A DNA stretch of 64,000 bases from JAUILA01 sp964563925 (GTDB taxonomy: Bacteria; Bacteroidota; Bacteroidia; Cytophagales; Cyclobacteriaceae), in NCBI GenBank assembly GCA_964563925.1, contig CAZLZD010000014.1:24433-88432 (forward strand). The letters run 5' to 3'. Position numbers and translations under genes: made by a program. Below, piece after piece: positions 35,500-44,645 of the stretch. The notes below the pieces were generated by a model. That model saw only the letters and a program-made list of their open reading frames with translations, searched no databases and was not told the origin of the DNA. Position 1 is the first letter of the stretch; each line of letters starts with the position of its first letter.

Positions 35500-37020
35500 A
35501 TGGAAAACAATCCTTTCAAACATTTCGGGAGTGATATACCCTCCGGGCTCGTCGTATTTTTAGTGGCGATTCCCCTCTGTCTGGGTATCGCCCTGGCCTC
35601 AGGAGCCCCGCTGGTTTCCGGTCTGATCACCGGTATAGTCGGCGGTATCGTGGTAGGTGCCCTCAGTGGATCGCACGTCAGTGTCAGTGGTCCGGCTGCC
35701 GGCCTTACGGTGATCGTCCTGGATGCCATTACCGACCTCGGAACCTTCGAGGCATTTCTGGTGGCGGTTATCCTGGCCGGGATCATTCAGCTGGGACTGG
35801 GTATTGCCAAGGCAGGATTGATCTCCCATTATTTTCCTTCTTCTGTGATCAAAGGCATGCTTGCGGGTATCGGGGTAATTCTTATCCTGAAACAAATACC
35901 CCATGCACTGGGCTTTGACCAGGATTACGAAGGCGACATCTCTTTTTTCCAGGCAGATGGTGAAAACACGTTCAGTGAGATTGCCAAAGCCCTGGATTTC
36001 ATGGAGCCGGCTGCTATAATCATATGTATTGTGTGTCTGGCTATCATGCTGTTCTGGGAGATTCCCGCAGTAAAACGCATGAAGTTATTCAGGATAGTCC
36101 CGGGCGGATTGCTCGCCGTATTTGCAGGTATCGGTATTAATGAGTACCTGATGGCCAATAACCCTGAGTGGGCGCTGGGATCAAGTCATCTGGTAAGGAT
36201 CCCGGGTGATTTTCTGGGTGAATTATACCAACCCGATTTCTCCATCCTGACCAATATCAATCTGTATATCACCGCCGTTACGATCGCGATTGTGGCGAGT
36301 CTGGAAACCCTGCTCAGCATTGAGGCAACGGACAAGCTCGACAAGTATAAACGAATCACTTCCACTAACCGGGAATTGAGGGCCCAGGGGATTGGAAACA
36401 TTGTCGCCGGCGCACTGGGCGGATTACCCATGACTTCGGTAATTATCCGGAGTTCTGCCAACATTGACAGCGGAGCCCGCACCAAGATGTCGGCCATTAT
36501 TCACGGTTTCCTGCTCTTCGGGTCCGTATTGCTGGTCCCGAATATTCTGAATATGATTCCCCTGTCCGCATTGGCAGCAATCCTGCTGCTCGTTGGGTAC
36601 AAACTGGCTAAAATTCCTTTGTTCAAGCAAATGTACAGGCTGGGATGGGATCAGTTTCTGCCCTTCGTTATCACCATAGTAGGAATCCTGTTTACCGATC
36701 TGCTCAAAGGAATTGTGATAGGGATGCTGGTCTCCATCTTTTATATTCTCCGTAACAATTACCGGTCGGCCTATCACTTTGCAGAAAATTCCGATGGGGA
36801 GAATAAGCAAATAAAGATCACACTGGCCGAGGAAATGAGCTTCCTGAATAAGGGATCCATGCTGCAAACACTGCGCAATATTCCGGATAATTCTTCGGTC
36901 GTTATTGATGGCAGCGGAACGAAAAACATAGATTATGACGTAATGGAGGTAATCGAAAACTTTAAAAAATCGGCCGAAAACAGAAATATTCAGCTGGAAA
37001 TAAAACACTTAAACATTTAA
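35500..37020 (+). CDS. SulP-family anion transporter
   Basis: A 506-residue SLC26/SulP protein with about 12 membrane segments. SGLVVFLVAIPLCLGIALASG, the GSHVSVSGPAAGLTVIV signature and ASLETLLSIEATDKLD are typical. The C-terminus after residue 425 is a short STAS-like domain (SSVVIDGSGTKNIDYDVMEV). The next gene, 4 bases downstream, is a beta-carbonic anhydrase; that pairing points to bicarbonate as the substrate rather than sulfate, by analogy with BicA-type members. Confidence 0.9.
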   Translation: MENNPFKHFGSDIPSGLVVFLVAIPLCLGIALASGAPLVSGLITGIVGGIVVGALSGSHVSVSGPAAGLTVIVLDAITDLGTFEAFLVAVILAGIIQLGLGIAKAGLISHYFPSSVIKGMLAGIGVILILKQIPHALGFDQDYEGDISFFQADGENTFSEIAKALDFMEPAAIIICIVCLAIMLFWEIPAVKRMKLFRIVPGGLLAVFAGIGINEYLMANNPEWALGSSHLVRIPGDFLGELYQPDFSILTNINLYITAVTIAIVASLETLLSIEATDKLDKYKRITSTNRELRAQGIGNIVAGALGGLPMTSVIIRSSANIDSGARTKMSAIIHGFLLFGSVLLVPNILNMIPLSALAAILLLVGYKLAKIPLFKQMYRLGWDQFLPFVITIVGILFTDLLKGIVIGMLVSIFYILRNNYRSAYHFAENSDGENKQIKITLAEEMSFLNKGSMLQTLRNIPDNSSVVIDGSGTKNIDYDVMEVIENFKKSAENRNIQLEIKHLNI

Positions 37021-37024
37021 GTCA

Positions 37025-37651
37025 ATGAAAGAATACCAAAACCTTATAGAAAATAACGCCGCGGTTGTCCGCGAAAAACTTGCGAAAGACCCGGCATTTT
37101 ATGAAAAAATAGCAAAAGGCCAGCAGCCTAAATTTTTGTGGATCGGATGTTCCGACAGCCGGGTTCCTGCCAATGAAGTCACCGGCACGGAAGCCGGCGA
37201 CATCTTCGTACACAGAAATATCGCCAACCTTGTGAACAATACCGACCTCAACCTGATGAGTGTGCTTGCCTATGCGGTAGGGGTACTCAAGGTTGACCAT
37301 GTCATTGTATGCGGTCATTACGGATGCGGTGGTGTGCACGCCGCTATGTCGCACCAGGATGTGGGCATCATAAACAAATGGGTCCGCGACATTAAGGATA
37401 CCTATGCGAAAAACTGGGATGACCTGAAAGACCTGAGCGAGGATGAGCGGTTTACACGAATGGTTGAACTTAATGTCAAGGAGCAGGTAAGCAACCTGGC
37501 CAAATCCACCATTATGCAGCGTGAATGGAAAGAGCGCGAAGTGCACATTCACGGGTGGGTGTATGACCTTAAAACCGGACTGATAAATGACCTGGGACTC
37601 GATGTGACCAATGCAGACGGATTGCCCGCAGTTTATCACCTGGATGTCTGA
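37025..37651 (+). CDS. Beta-class carbonic anhydrase
   Basis: A 208-residue enzyme interconverting CO2 and bicarbonate. Zinc ligands C42, H98 and C101 are visible in GCSDSRVPANEV and CGHYGCGGV, with the D44-R46 dyad. It follows the SulP gene by 4 bases and is certainly in the same operon, giving a bicarbonate import and hydration pair for anaplerotic carboxylation. Confidence 0.95.
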   Translation: MKEYQNLIENNAAVVREKLAKDPAFYEKIAKGQQPKFLWIGCSDSRVPANEVTGTEAGDIFVHRNIANLVNNTDLNLMSVLAYAVGVLKVDHVIVCGHYGCGGVHAAMSHQDVGIINKWVRDIKDTYAKNWDDLKDLSEDERFTRMVELNVKEQVSNLAKSTIMQREWKEREVHIHGWVYDLKTGLINDLGLDVTNADGLPAVYHLDV

Positions 37652-37677
37652 AAACTAAAAACTGGCATTCATTTTGA

Positions 37678-37718
37678 TCCTTCTTGTATGAAACCATACA
37701 AACAAGGAGGATAAAATG
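37678..37718 (+). promoter_or_regulatory. Hairpin masking a strong Shine-Dalgarno site before DUF4251
   Basis: AAGGAGG (37704-37710) lies 5 bases before the ATG at 37716, an unusually perfect ribosome site for this group. TTGTATG (37684-37690) pairs with CATACAA (37695-37701) across an AAAC loop, and TCCTT (37678-37682) can extend the stem onto AAGGA of the site. The start is therefore probably controlled by RNA folding. Confidence 0.55.
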
Positions 37719-38267
37719 AAAAATGTGCTGACAGCAATCGTGATGATGGCCTTTCTCTGCGTTTCCACGGGGATAATGGCGCAGGAAAAAAGTGACAGAA
37801 AAGCACGCAAAGAGGCGAAAAAAGCCGAATATATTGACAACCTGGAAACGTTCAGTGATTGGGTCGATTCCCGCGAGTTTGTGATCCTGACCAATAGTAT
37901 GACCGGAAGGAACGGAAGCATTTATAATTTGCACCCCACGGTCAATTTTATTGAGGTGGATGGCAACCGTATCCTGATCCAGACGGCAAATCCGTCAGGG
38001 ATAGGATTAAACGGACTTGGCGGGGTGACCACTCAGGGCCGTATCAGCCAGATCAGGGTGTTTGAGAATGAAAATGATGAGCCGATCAGTATGCTGATCC
38101 ATTTTACCACTCCGGCACTGGGAACGGCCAACATGACTGTCCATGTGAACGGAGACGGGAATGCAACGGCATTTCTTCGTGGAAACTGGGGCCGGCAGGT
38201 CACATTCCGCGGGGAATTCAGCCAGACAGACAGTGCGGTCACCTATAAAGGCATGCAACATTTATAA
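37716..38267 (+). CDS. DUF4251 exported protein
   Basis: A 183-residue protein with a signal peptide (to about residue 22, IMAQE) and a following Lys/Arg/Glu-rich stretch DRKARKEAKKAEY. The remainder matches DUF4251, with VNFIEVDGNRILIQTANPSG and GGVTTQGRISQI. Function is unknown; the family is Bacteroidota-specific and probably periplasmic. It ends at a strong terminator. Confidence 0.87.
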   Translation: MKNVLTAIVMMAFLCVSTGIMAQEKSDRKARKEAKKAEYIDNLETFSDWVDSREFVILTNSMTGRNGSIYNLHPTVNFIEVDGNRILIQTANPSGIGLNGLGGVTTQGRISQIRVFENENDEPISMLIHFTTPALGTANMTVHVNGDGNATAFLRGNWGRQVTFRGEFSQTDSAVTYKGMQHL

Positions 38268-38288
38268 GTCTGATCGTTAACCAATGCG

Positions 38289-38324
38289 AAGGCCATGAAC
38301 TTTTTCAAGCTTCATGGCCTTTTG
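38289..38324 (+). terminator. Intrinsic terminator after DUF4251
   Basis: Perfect 11-base stem AAGGCCATGAA / TTCATGGCCTT (38289-38299, 38311-38321) and an 11-base loop, followed by a short T-rich end. Confidence 0.8.
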
Positions 38325-38445
38325 TATTTATAATCCAGCCCCCGCATTTAACAATAAAACACATATGAAACTTACTTTTCGTTTTCAAAACAGTCGGTTA
38401 TGTGTAAATTAGTTTGTGGAATTGTGTTGAAAAATCTTTAGGCCC

Positions 38446-40104
38446 ATGCGTAAGTCTCTGAAAACCCATTTATATCTTCCCGCCCTGCTGATTGTGATCA
38501 CGCTGATCTCGGCAGTAACTATTTCCAATGATGACCGGTATTTCGCCATAGCGAGAAACCTCGACATCTTTGCCACACTCTACAAGGAAGTTAACGCCTT
38601 ATACGTGGATGAAGTCAACCCCAATGAGATTATCCGAACAGGCATCGATGCCATGCTTTCCTCCCTTGACCCCTACACCAATTACATCCCCGAAGATGAT
38701 ATTGAGGAGTTCAGGACACAGAGTACCGGGCAATACGGTGGTATCGGCGCCGTAACAGGTATGATCGGTGACCGCCTGATGGTGGTAATGGTCATGGAAG
38801 GGTATACCGCTGAAATGAACGGATTGAAAATCGGGGATCAGATCACCCATATCAATGGGGTGGACATACGCGAAATGTCACGTGAGGAATCCAATCAACT
38901 CATGAAAGGTGAAAGCGGGAAGCCCATTTCATTGAAGGTCAAACGATACGGTCAGCCCGATTTGCTTACCCTCAGCTTCAAGCGTGAGAAGGTCAAGATA
39001 AGTAATGTCCCCTACTACGGGATGGTCTCGGAGAATGTCGGCCTGGTGAAGCTTACCGAGTTTACGATGCAGGCGGGCAGGGAAGTAAGCAATGCAGTGG
39101 AGGAGCTGAAAAAACGCGGAGCCACAGGGATCATTCTTGACTTACGCGGAAATCCGGGAGGACTTCTCATCGAGGCGGTGAATACCTCCAATGTATTTAT
39201 CCCCAAGGATAAGGAAGTTGTTTCCACTCGCGGGAAGGTAGAGTCAAATAATCAGACCTACCACACCCTTAATTCACCGGTAGATACCGATATACCGCTG
39301 GCGGTACTGATAAACAGCGGCAGTGCCTCCGCTTCGGAAATCGTGGCGGGCACCATTCAGGACTATGACCGCGGTGTGATTATCGGGCAAAAATCCTTTG
39401 GGAAGGGACTTGTGCAAATCAGCAGGGACCTCTCCTATAATGCGCAGCTAAAAGTCACCACTGCAAAATATTATACTCCCAGCGGACGATGCATTCAGGC
39501 ACTGGATTATTCTCACAGAAATGAAGACGGCAGCATCGGCAAGATTCCCGACAGCCTCAAATCTGAATTTAAGACGTCAAATAACCGGGTAGTATACGAT
39601 GGTGGCGGAATAGATCCGGATATCGTTGTAGATCAGGACAACCTGTCACCGGTTGCCTATACGCTGGAAGCCCGCGGTCTGATCTTCGATTACGCCACGG
39701 AATATTATTATACGCACCCTGAAATTACGGACCCGGATGACTTCACCATCACCGACCAGGAATATGATGCCTTTAAGGCCTGGCTGAAGGATAAGGATTA
39801 CTCCTACGTAACACGGGTTGAGCGTGACCTGAACGACATGAAAGACGATGCGCAAGGTGAAAAATATTACCCGCTTATTGAAAAGCAGCTTAACGAACTT
39901 CAGGCAGTGATCAATGAGAGTAAGAATAAAGACCTTGACTTGTTTGACGCTCAGATCAGGCTTCTTCTGGAAAAGGAAATTGTGGAACGGTATTACCTGG
40001 AAAGCGGGGGTATCGAAAGCACCTTCGGGGAGGATCCGGGTATCAAAACAGCCATTGCTGTCCTTAACGATAAGGAAGAATTAAATCAGATTTTAGGGAA
40101 ATAG
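38446..40104 (+). CDS. C-terminal processing peptidase (S41 family)
   Basis: A 552-residue protease with an N-terminal signal anchor, a PDZ domain (TGQYGGIGAVTG, MNGLKIGDQITHINGVD) and the S41 catalytic core. The serine is in LINSGSASASEIVAGT and the Lys in IIGQKSFGKGLVQ. These Ctp/Prc enzymes cut exported proteins from their C-terminal end. The last 120 residues form the helical extension often seen in Bacteroidota members. Monocistronic; a near-consensus TTAGTTTG lies upstream. Confidence 0.93.
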   Translation: MRKSLKTHLYLPALLIVITLISAVTISNDDRYFAIARNLDIFATLYKEVNALYVDEVNPNEIIRTGIDAMLSSLDPYTNYIPEDDIEEFRTQSTGQYGGIGAVTGMIGDRLMVVMVMEGYTAEMNGLKIGDQITHINGVDIREMSREESNQLMKGESGKPISLKVKRYGQPDLLTLSFKREKVKISNVPYYGMVSENVGLVKLTEFTMQAGREVSNAVEELKKRGATGIILDLRGNPGGLLIEAVNTSNVFIPKDKEVVSTRGKVESNNQTYHTLNSPVDTDIPLAVLINSGSASASEIVAGTIQDYDRGVIIGQKSFGKGLVQISRDLSYNAQLKVTTAKYYTPSGRCIQALDYSHRNEDGSIGKIPDSLKSEFKTSNNRVVYDGGGIDPDIVVDQDNLSPVAYTLEARGLIFDYATEYYYTHPEITDPDDFTITDQEYDAFKAWLKDKDYSYVTRVERDLNDMKDDAQGEKYYPLIEKQLNELQAVINESKNKDLDLFDAQIRLLLEKEIVERYYLESGGIESTFGEDPGIKTAIAVLNDKEELNQILGK

Positions 40105-40105
40105 C

Positions 40106-40187
40106 TTAATCCCGGAGGACGTATCTGAACGAACTGTTGATAAGGTAATAGGGGAAATAATTTAATCCTCGAGGACGCGCCTGAACG
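40106..40187. repeat. Imperfect direct repeat at the 3' end of the NlpC/P60 gene
   Basis: Two 26-base copies (40106-40131 and 40162-40187), 21 of 26 identical by eye, start TTAATCC. On the minus strand the second encodes the end of the hydrolase (FRRVLED stop) and the first would read FRYVLRD stop. This looks like a duplicated gene tail. Confidence 0.6.
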
Positions 40188-40671
40188 CAATCAGTTTTTT
40201 CTGATAATAACTGTTCAACCGGTCTTCCACCACACCGCGCATGGAAGAACTGTGAACAAAGAAAATTCCCTCTTCGTCATTCCTGGTAATAATACCCACA
40301 TGTCCGGGCCGGTTCCGGCTGCCGGGACTGGTTAAAAAAATGAGATCACCCTGCCGCACCGAATCCAGAGCCACCTCCCTGCCTGCATGGATCTGGGTTC
40401 TTGAAGTCGCCGGTAACGGAATATCGAAGTTGGTGAATATAAATAGAGTAAAGCCGGAACAGTCAAATGTATCCGGACCCCTGGACCCGTACTTGTACGG
40501 CGTACCCAGGTAAGACCTTGCCACCTGGACGAGGCTGTCACCTACCGTTTCGAAATCAGATCTCAATGAATCTGTCCCGATACGGTCTTTCAAAGACGGA
40601 CTGCCCGCAGCCGTCATGAAGCAAAAAAAGATAAATGCCGGTATGATGCCGGCAATTCGAACTAACTCCAT
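40162..40671 (-). CDS. NlpC/P60 cell-wall hydrolase
   Basis: A 169-residue C40 peptidase with an N-terminal signal peptide (cut near residue 22). The catalytic Cys is C71 (FDCSGF) with H124 (GHVGII) and H140 (FVHSS). The GTPYKYGSRGPDTFDCSGF block is typical. It probably cleaves peptidoglycan stem peptides. It sits after a glnN terminator, so it needs its own promoter, which I do not see clearly. Its tail is duplicated downstream. Confidence 0.9.
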   Translation of the reverse strand: MELVRIAGIIPAFIFFCFMTAAGSPSLKDRIGTDSLRSDFETVGDSLVQVARSYLGTPYKYGSRGPDTFDCSGFTLFIFTNFDIPLPATSRTQIHAGREVALDSVRQGDLIFLTSPGSRNRPGHVGIITRNDEEGIFFVHSSSMRGVVEDRLNSYYQKKLIAFRRVLED

Positions 40672-40686
40672 GTTACCAAGAACGAA

Positions 40687-40715
40687 AAAAAAACGGAGGG
40701 TATTTCCCTCCGTTT
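40687..40715 (-). terminator. Terminator downstream of glnN
   Basis: Stem AAACGGAGGG / CCCTCCGTTT with loop TATTT. On the minus strand it is followed by a long run of T. Confidence 0.87.
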
Positions 40716-40741
40716 TTAAAATTTTCGCCGAATGGCAGTTT

Positions 40742-42901
40742 TTATCGAAGAAATAACATTTCCCGGTACTTCGTCAACGGCCAATCCTCGTCATCAATAA
40801 GAAGTTCGAGTTTGTCAACTGCATACCGGATCTTGTCAAAGTACTTTCCTTTAACATCGTCACAATAGGCAATGGCCTTCTTCCGGGTATCTTCAATTTT
40901 ATTTACACGTTTGCGTTCCTCCACCATATTATGAACCTCCGCCTGGATCGTACTGATGTATCCGGTGATGGTTTCAATGGTTTTCACCACTTCATCATTC
41001 TTTATACCAAGACCTTTCAGTCCGTTGGCATTGGTGATCAGCTTATTCTGATACGCAACCGCAGTAGGAACAATATGATTAATGGCCAGATCGCCCATTA
41101 CCCTGGATTCAATCTGGATTTTCATGATGTAATTTTCCCAGTGAATCTCATTACGAGCCTCAAGTTCGGTTTCAGAAAGCACCTTCAGATCAGCGAAGAT
41201 CTTCTTCGATTCTTTCGAAAGGTAAGCATCCAGCGCCCGGGGTGTATCCTTGATGTTTGACAAACCACGCTTTTCGGCTTCTTTCACCCATTCTTCGGAA
41301 TAACCGTCGCCTTCAAACCTGACCTTTTTGGAATCCTTGATATACTTACGGAGTACCTTAACCACAGCCACACGTTTATCTCCGTCTTTCCCGGTTTCCT
41401 TTTTAACCTCATTGTAAAACTGGGTCAGCTGTGCAGCCACGATCAGGTTCAGCACCGTCATAGGACCTGCCACATTTTGTGCGCCTCCCACAGCCCGGAA
41501 TTCAAATTTGTTTCCGGTAAATGCAAACGGTGAAGTACGGTTACGGTCGGTGTTGTCAAGAATGATCTCAGGGATTTTGTCAATACCCAATTTCATGTAC
41601 ATGTTATCACCCTTCTCAACCTTGACATTTCCTTTTTTCTCAAGTTCATCAAGTACCGAAGAAAGCTGTGACCCGATAAAGACCGATACGATCGCCGGAG
41701 GAGCTTCATTGGCGCCCAGGCGGTGATCATTTCCAGCCGTAGCAATACTTGCCCGAAGCAAATCAGCGTGCTCATAAACCGCCTTGATGGTATTCACAAA
41801 AAACGTCAGGAACAGCAGGTTTTCCTTGGCACTGCTGCTGGGCTGGAATAAATTAACACCTGTATTGGTAATTAGTGACCAGTTGTTGTGTTTCCCGGTT
41901 CCATTTAGTCCGGCAAACGGTTTTTCATGGAACAATACCTTCAGGCTATGTCGTTCAGCGACCCTGGACATAACATCCATCATGAGCTGGTTGTGATCGG
42001 TGGCTACGTTGATGTCTTCAAAAACCGGGGCTACTTCAAACTGACTGGGAGCCACTTCATTGTGACGGGTGCTTACAGGGATTCCCAGCTTCAGCGACTC
42101 GTATTCGAAATCCTTCATGAAATCATAGATCCGCGAAGGAATTGATCCGAAATAATGATCATCCAGTTGCTGACCACGCGCAGGATTATGTCCGAATATC
42201 GTACGGTTGGCCATCACCAGGTCGGGACGGCTGTTATACAAATCCTGATCGATGACAAAATATTCCTGCTCACATCCCAGGGAAGGCTTCACGCGGGTAA
42301 TCTTGCGATCAAACAGCTGACACACCTTCACCGCAGCCTCATCCACGGCCTCCACCGCTTTGAGCAACGGCACCTTGTTATCCAGGGCTTCTCCGGTGTA
42401 GGACACAAAAATGGTAGGGATACAAAGTGTTACACCGTAGATAAACATCGGGGAACTGGGGTCCCAGGCTGTATATCCGCGCGCTTCGAAGGTACTGCGA
42501 ATACCGCCACTCGGGAAGGACGATGCATCAGGCTCCTGCTGAACGAGCTCCGACCCCTTGAATTTTTCTATGCCCGAATGCGAATCGAAAAAGGTATCAT
42601 GCTTTTCAGCCGTTGAACCCGTTAATGGCTGAAACCAGTGCGTGTAGTGGGTAGCGCCTTTTGACAAAGCCCAGGACTTAGCCGCGGCTGCCACCGCATT
42701 CGCAGTTTCAACATCAATCTTTTTCCCTTCATCAATTGCCTTCCGCACTTTTTTGAATACTTCAGGAGAAAGCAGTTTCTGCATCTCGAGCATTCCAAAG
42801 ACATCCTTGCCGAAAAATTCAGAAATTCTTCCAGGTGCCTCAACTTTGACTTTTGGACGGTTAATAGCCCGCTCCAATGCCTTAAAACGAAGATGTGCCA
42901 T
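40742..42901 (-). CDS. glnN: Glutamine synthetase type III
   Basis: A 719-residue GSIII, the large form common in Bacteroidota and cyanobacteria. VSTRHNEVAPSQFEVAP, FHEKPFAGLNGTGKHNNWS and AGNDHRLGANEAPPAI are the glutamate and ATP site blocks. It incorporates ammonia into glutamate. No regulatory gene is adjacent. It has a terminator after it and an AT-rich leader before it, so it is a single unit. A -7-like TATTTTTA occurs about 40 bases upstream of the start. Confidence 0.97.
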   Translation of the reverse strand: MAHLRFKALERAINRPKVKVEAPGRISEFFGKDVFGMLEMQKLLSPEVFKKVRKAIDEGKKIDVETANAVAAAAKSWALSKGATHYTHWFQPLTGSTAEKHDTFFDSHSGIEKFKGSELVQQEPDASSFPSGGIRSTFEARGYTAWDPSSPMFIYGVTLCIPTIFVSYTGEALDNKVPLLKAVEAVDEAAVKVCQLFDRKITRVKPSLGCEQEYFVIDQDLYNSRPDLVMANRTIFGHNPARGQQLDDHYFGSIPSRIYDFMKDFEYESLKLGIPVSTRHNEVAPSQFEVAPVFEDINVATDHNQLMMDVMSRVAERHSLKVLFHEKPFAGLNGTGKHNNWSLITNTGVNLFQPSSSAKENLLFLTFFVNTIKAVYEHADLLRASIATAGNDHRLGANEAPPAIVSVFIGSQLSSVLDELEKKGNVKVEKGDNMYMKLGIDKIPEIILDNTDRNRTSPFAFTGNKFEFRAVGGAQNVAGPMTVLNLIVAAQLTQFYNEVKKETGKDGDKRVAVVKVLRKYIKDSKKVRFEGDGYSEEWVKEAEKRGLSNIKDTPRALDAYLSKESKKIFADLKVLSETELEARNEIHWENYIMKIQIESRVMGDLAINHIVPTAVAYQNKLITNANGLKGLGIKNDEVVKTIETITGYISTIQAEVHNMVEERKRVNKIEDTRKKAIAYCDDVKGKYFDKIRYAVDKLELLIDDEDWPLTKYREMLFLR

Positions 42902-43137
42902 GTGTGTATTTAGTGGTTGGTTTAATTTTTAAACAGCCGTAAAAATATCATTTTTTTTGCTCGCTGCTGATTTTTTACCCTCATTTTTAAAATTTTATTG
43001 AAAAATATGTCCAAAGTGGGTCTTTTTTAGACTAAAAATCGTGATTTAACTGTTTTTCGTGAAATTTCAAGGCTTGCTTATGAACCGATTCCCTCATTTT
43101 CAGACCGCGCTTTACACCGGCCGAAGGACTTTTGCAT
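42902..43137. other. AT-rich intergenic region upstream of glnN
   Basis: No ORF or RNA gene seen. A minus-strand TATTTTTA near 42940-42947 could be the glnN -7 box. The rest has runs of T and A without clear structure. Confidence 0.5.
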
Positions 43138-43160
43138 AAAAAAAGCCCCGTGAGGGGCTG
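43138..43160 (-). terminator. Terminator after DUF4407
   Basis: Stem AGCCCC / GGGGCT with GTGA loop; the minus strand continues into seven T. Confidence 0.85.
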
Positions 43161-43184
43161 AATGAATTATGATCATGTTGGCGA

Positions 43185-44237
43185 TTATCCTGATCCGATA
43201 GCGGTATCCAGGCGGTTGTTGGCATATGTTTTATCACGCTCATTCAGATTATCCACCCTTTCCCGGGCGGCATCCGTATCCCTGGCCAATGTTTCAATTC
43301 GGTTGACCAGGTAAGGATATTCCCTGGTCTTCAGGACATGATCATAGGGACCTTTATGGGCGATGAGTTTTACAAAAATCGGTGCGGTCTCCACGGCAAT
43401 GAAAAGGAGCATGATAAATATATTGGCAATTGCGATCGGACTGCTTTTGTCGGTGAGCCTTCCGAGTGCATCAATCCGTGAAGCAAGTCCGTCAGCCATA
43501 TCCTGGTTCATCCGGTCAAGCGTCCCTGCTTCCGCCGTATCGAGTGCCACCAGTTTCAGCTGGTTCTCCTGCATGAGTAAAAGGTTTTGCTGGCGCAGGG
43601 CCTGCAGTTCGGCTTCAACCCTGTCGGCGTCCGCTTTTTTAATGGCGTATATCGGACCGGCATTTCGCCGCATGGTTCCCCCGGTGCCGTCTGCCTCCCG
43701 GCGGGCAATCTCCCGGAGGGTGTCCCGCTTGGCAGCCATCTGATCAATTTCGGATTGCAGCCGAAGGTTATCCTGTCTGAGCTGTTCCTTTTCTGGTGTA
43801 AAACGTTCTGAGACCAGGCTTTCCCTTCGCTTAAGCTGTTCCTGATGCATTACTTCAAGTTCTTCACTCACCTCCTTCTCGAAAATTTTCAGCTCAAGCG
43901 GTTTGGCAATAACAATGGATATGAGCAAAGCCAGGATGATTCGTGGCAGGGCGATGCCCCATTGCTTGATCATTTTACCTTCCTTCCTCATCCCGGAAAC
44001 TATGTACCGGTCAAGATTAAAGATCATAAGTCCCCAGATTATCCCGAAAAGCATGGCGGGCCAGATGGAATCAAATACAGTGTACAGCGCATAACCCGCT
44101 GCAATCGCCGCAAAAAGCCCGGTAAAAAATACAGTAGCACCAATTCCGGTATACTTGCTGGATTCTGTGGGGCACTCCTCCATCAGGGATTCGTCCACAC
44201 CGGCGCACATCCAGAAAAAACGGGTAATCTTATCCAT
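43185..44237 (-). CDS. DUF4407 membrane protein with coiled coil
   Basis: A 350-residue protein from MDKITRFFWMCAGVD (start chosen at 44237; seven more residues upstream are possible). Two pairs of membrane helices (about 32-80, 98-118 and one near 285-305) flank a long charged coiled coil (about 125-265, rich in Glu, Arg, Gln). This matches DUF4407. The function is unknown. A TACGTTTG box ends 6 bases before the ATG. Confidence 0.85.
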   Translation of the reverse strand: MDKITRFFWMCAGVDESLMEECPTESSKYTGIGATVFFTGLFAAIAAGYALYTVFDSIWPAMLFGIIWGLMIFNLDRYIVSGMRKEGKMIKQWGIALPRIILALLISIVIAKPLELKIFEKEVSEELEVMHQEQLKRRESLVSERFTPEKEQLRQDNLRLQSEIDQMAAKRDTLREIARREADGTGGTMRRNAGPIYAIKKADADRVEAELQALRQQNLLLMQENQLKLVALDTAEAGTLDRMNQDMADGLASRIDALGRLTDKSSPIAIANIFIMLLFIAVETAPIFVKLIAHKGPYDHVLKTREYPYLVNRIETLARDTDAARERVDNLNERDKTYANNRLDTAIGSG

Positions 44238-44243
44238 AAAAAT

Positions 44244-44251
44244 CAAACGTA
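44244..44251 (-). promoter_or_regulatory. TAnnTTTG box adjoining the DUF4407 start
   Basis: Minus-strand TACGTTTG matches the -7 consensus, six bases from the chosen ATG; no good -33 found. If real, the message would be nearly leaderless, or the start is further downstream. Confidence 0.4.
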
Positions 44252-44489
44252 AGATCAATAAACGAATTGTTCAGAGTTCCGACAACTTTAATGCCATCCG
44301 CTAAAATCGCTCGTTACATTCTTCAAACGCGGATTCAGGTATTCAAAACTGTTCAAACACGTACACCAGAAAATCAAAAACGAACGGTTTTCCTATTTGA
44401 GCTGTTATGACTATATTAATTTTTTTATGGTTTAAGACAACTCATTTCAGAAGTCGTCGTATAAATCAAGCGTAAAGACATTTTTAGCT

Positions 44490-44645
44490 ATGATAAACTT
44501 TACTTTTTCAAAATCAGCAGTACGAAACGTTTCTTCCGTACCCAAAGGGCTCACTTCAGCCTATCAGCGTTACTTTCACCAGGCCTTACTCAACCTTGAG
44601 TTGAATCTCCAGGAGGAGCGTTTAAAAAAGCGGCGGTTGAACTAA
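44490..44645 (+). CDS. Small ORF of 51 residues, unknown function
   Basis: ATG at 44490 opens a frame MINFTFSKSAVRNVSS that ends in a basic tail EERLKKRRLN before TAA. It is amphipathic and strongly positive at the C-terminus, with Tyr/His/Gln in the middle (SAYQRYFHQALLNLELN). It stands alone in 460 bases between DUF4407 and DUF2807 genes and is followed directly by a terminator hairpin. No Shine-Dalgarno or clear promoter is seen. It could be a nucleic-acid-binding small protein, but this is a guess. Confidence 0.45.
   Translation: MINFTFSKSAVRNVSSVPKGLTSAYQRYFHQALLNLELNLQEERLKKRRLN

Noticed and set aside
42940..43020. Replication-origin-like AT-rich region upstream of glnN
   Set aside because: No DnaA-box cluster or dnaA/parAB genes nearby; simply an AT-rich leader.
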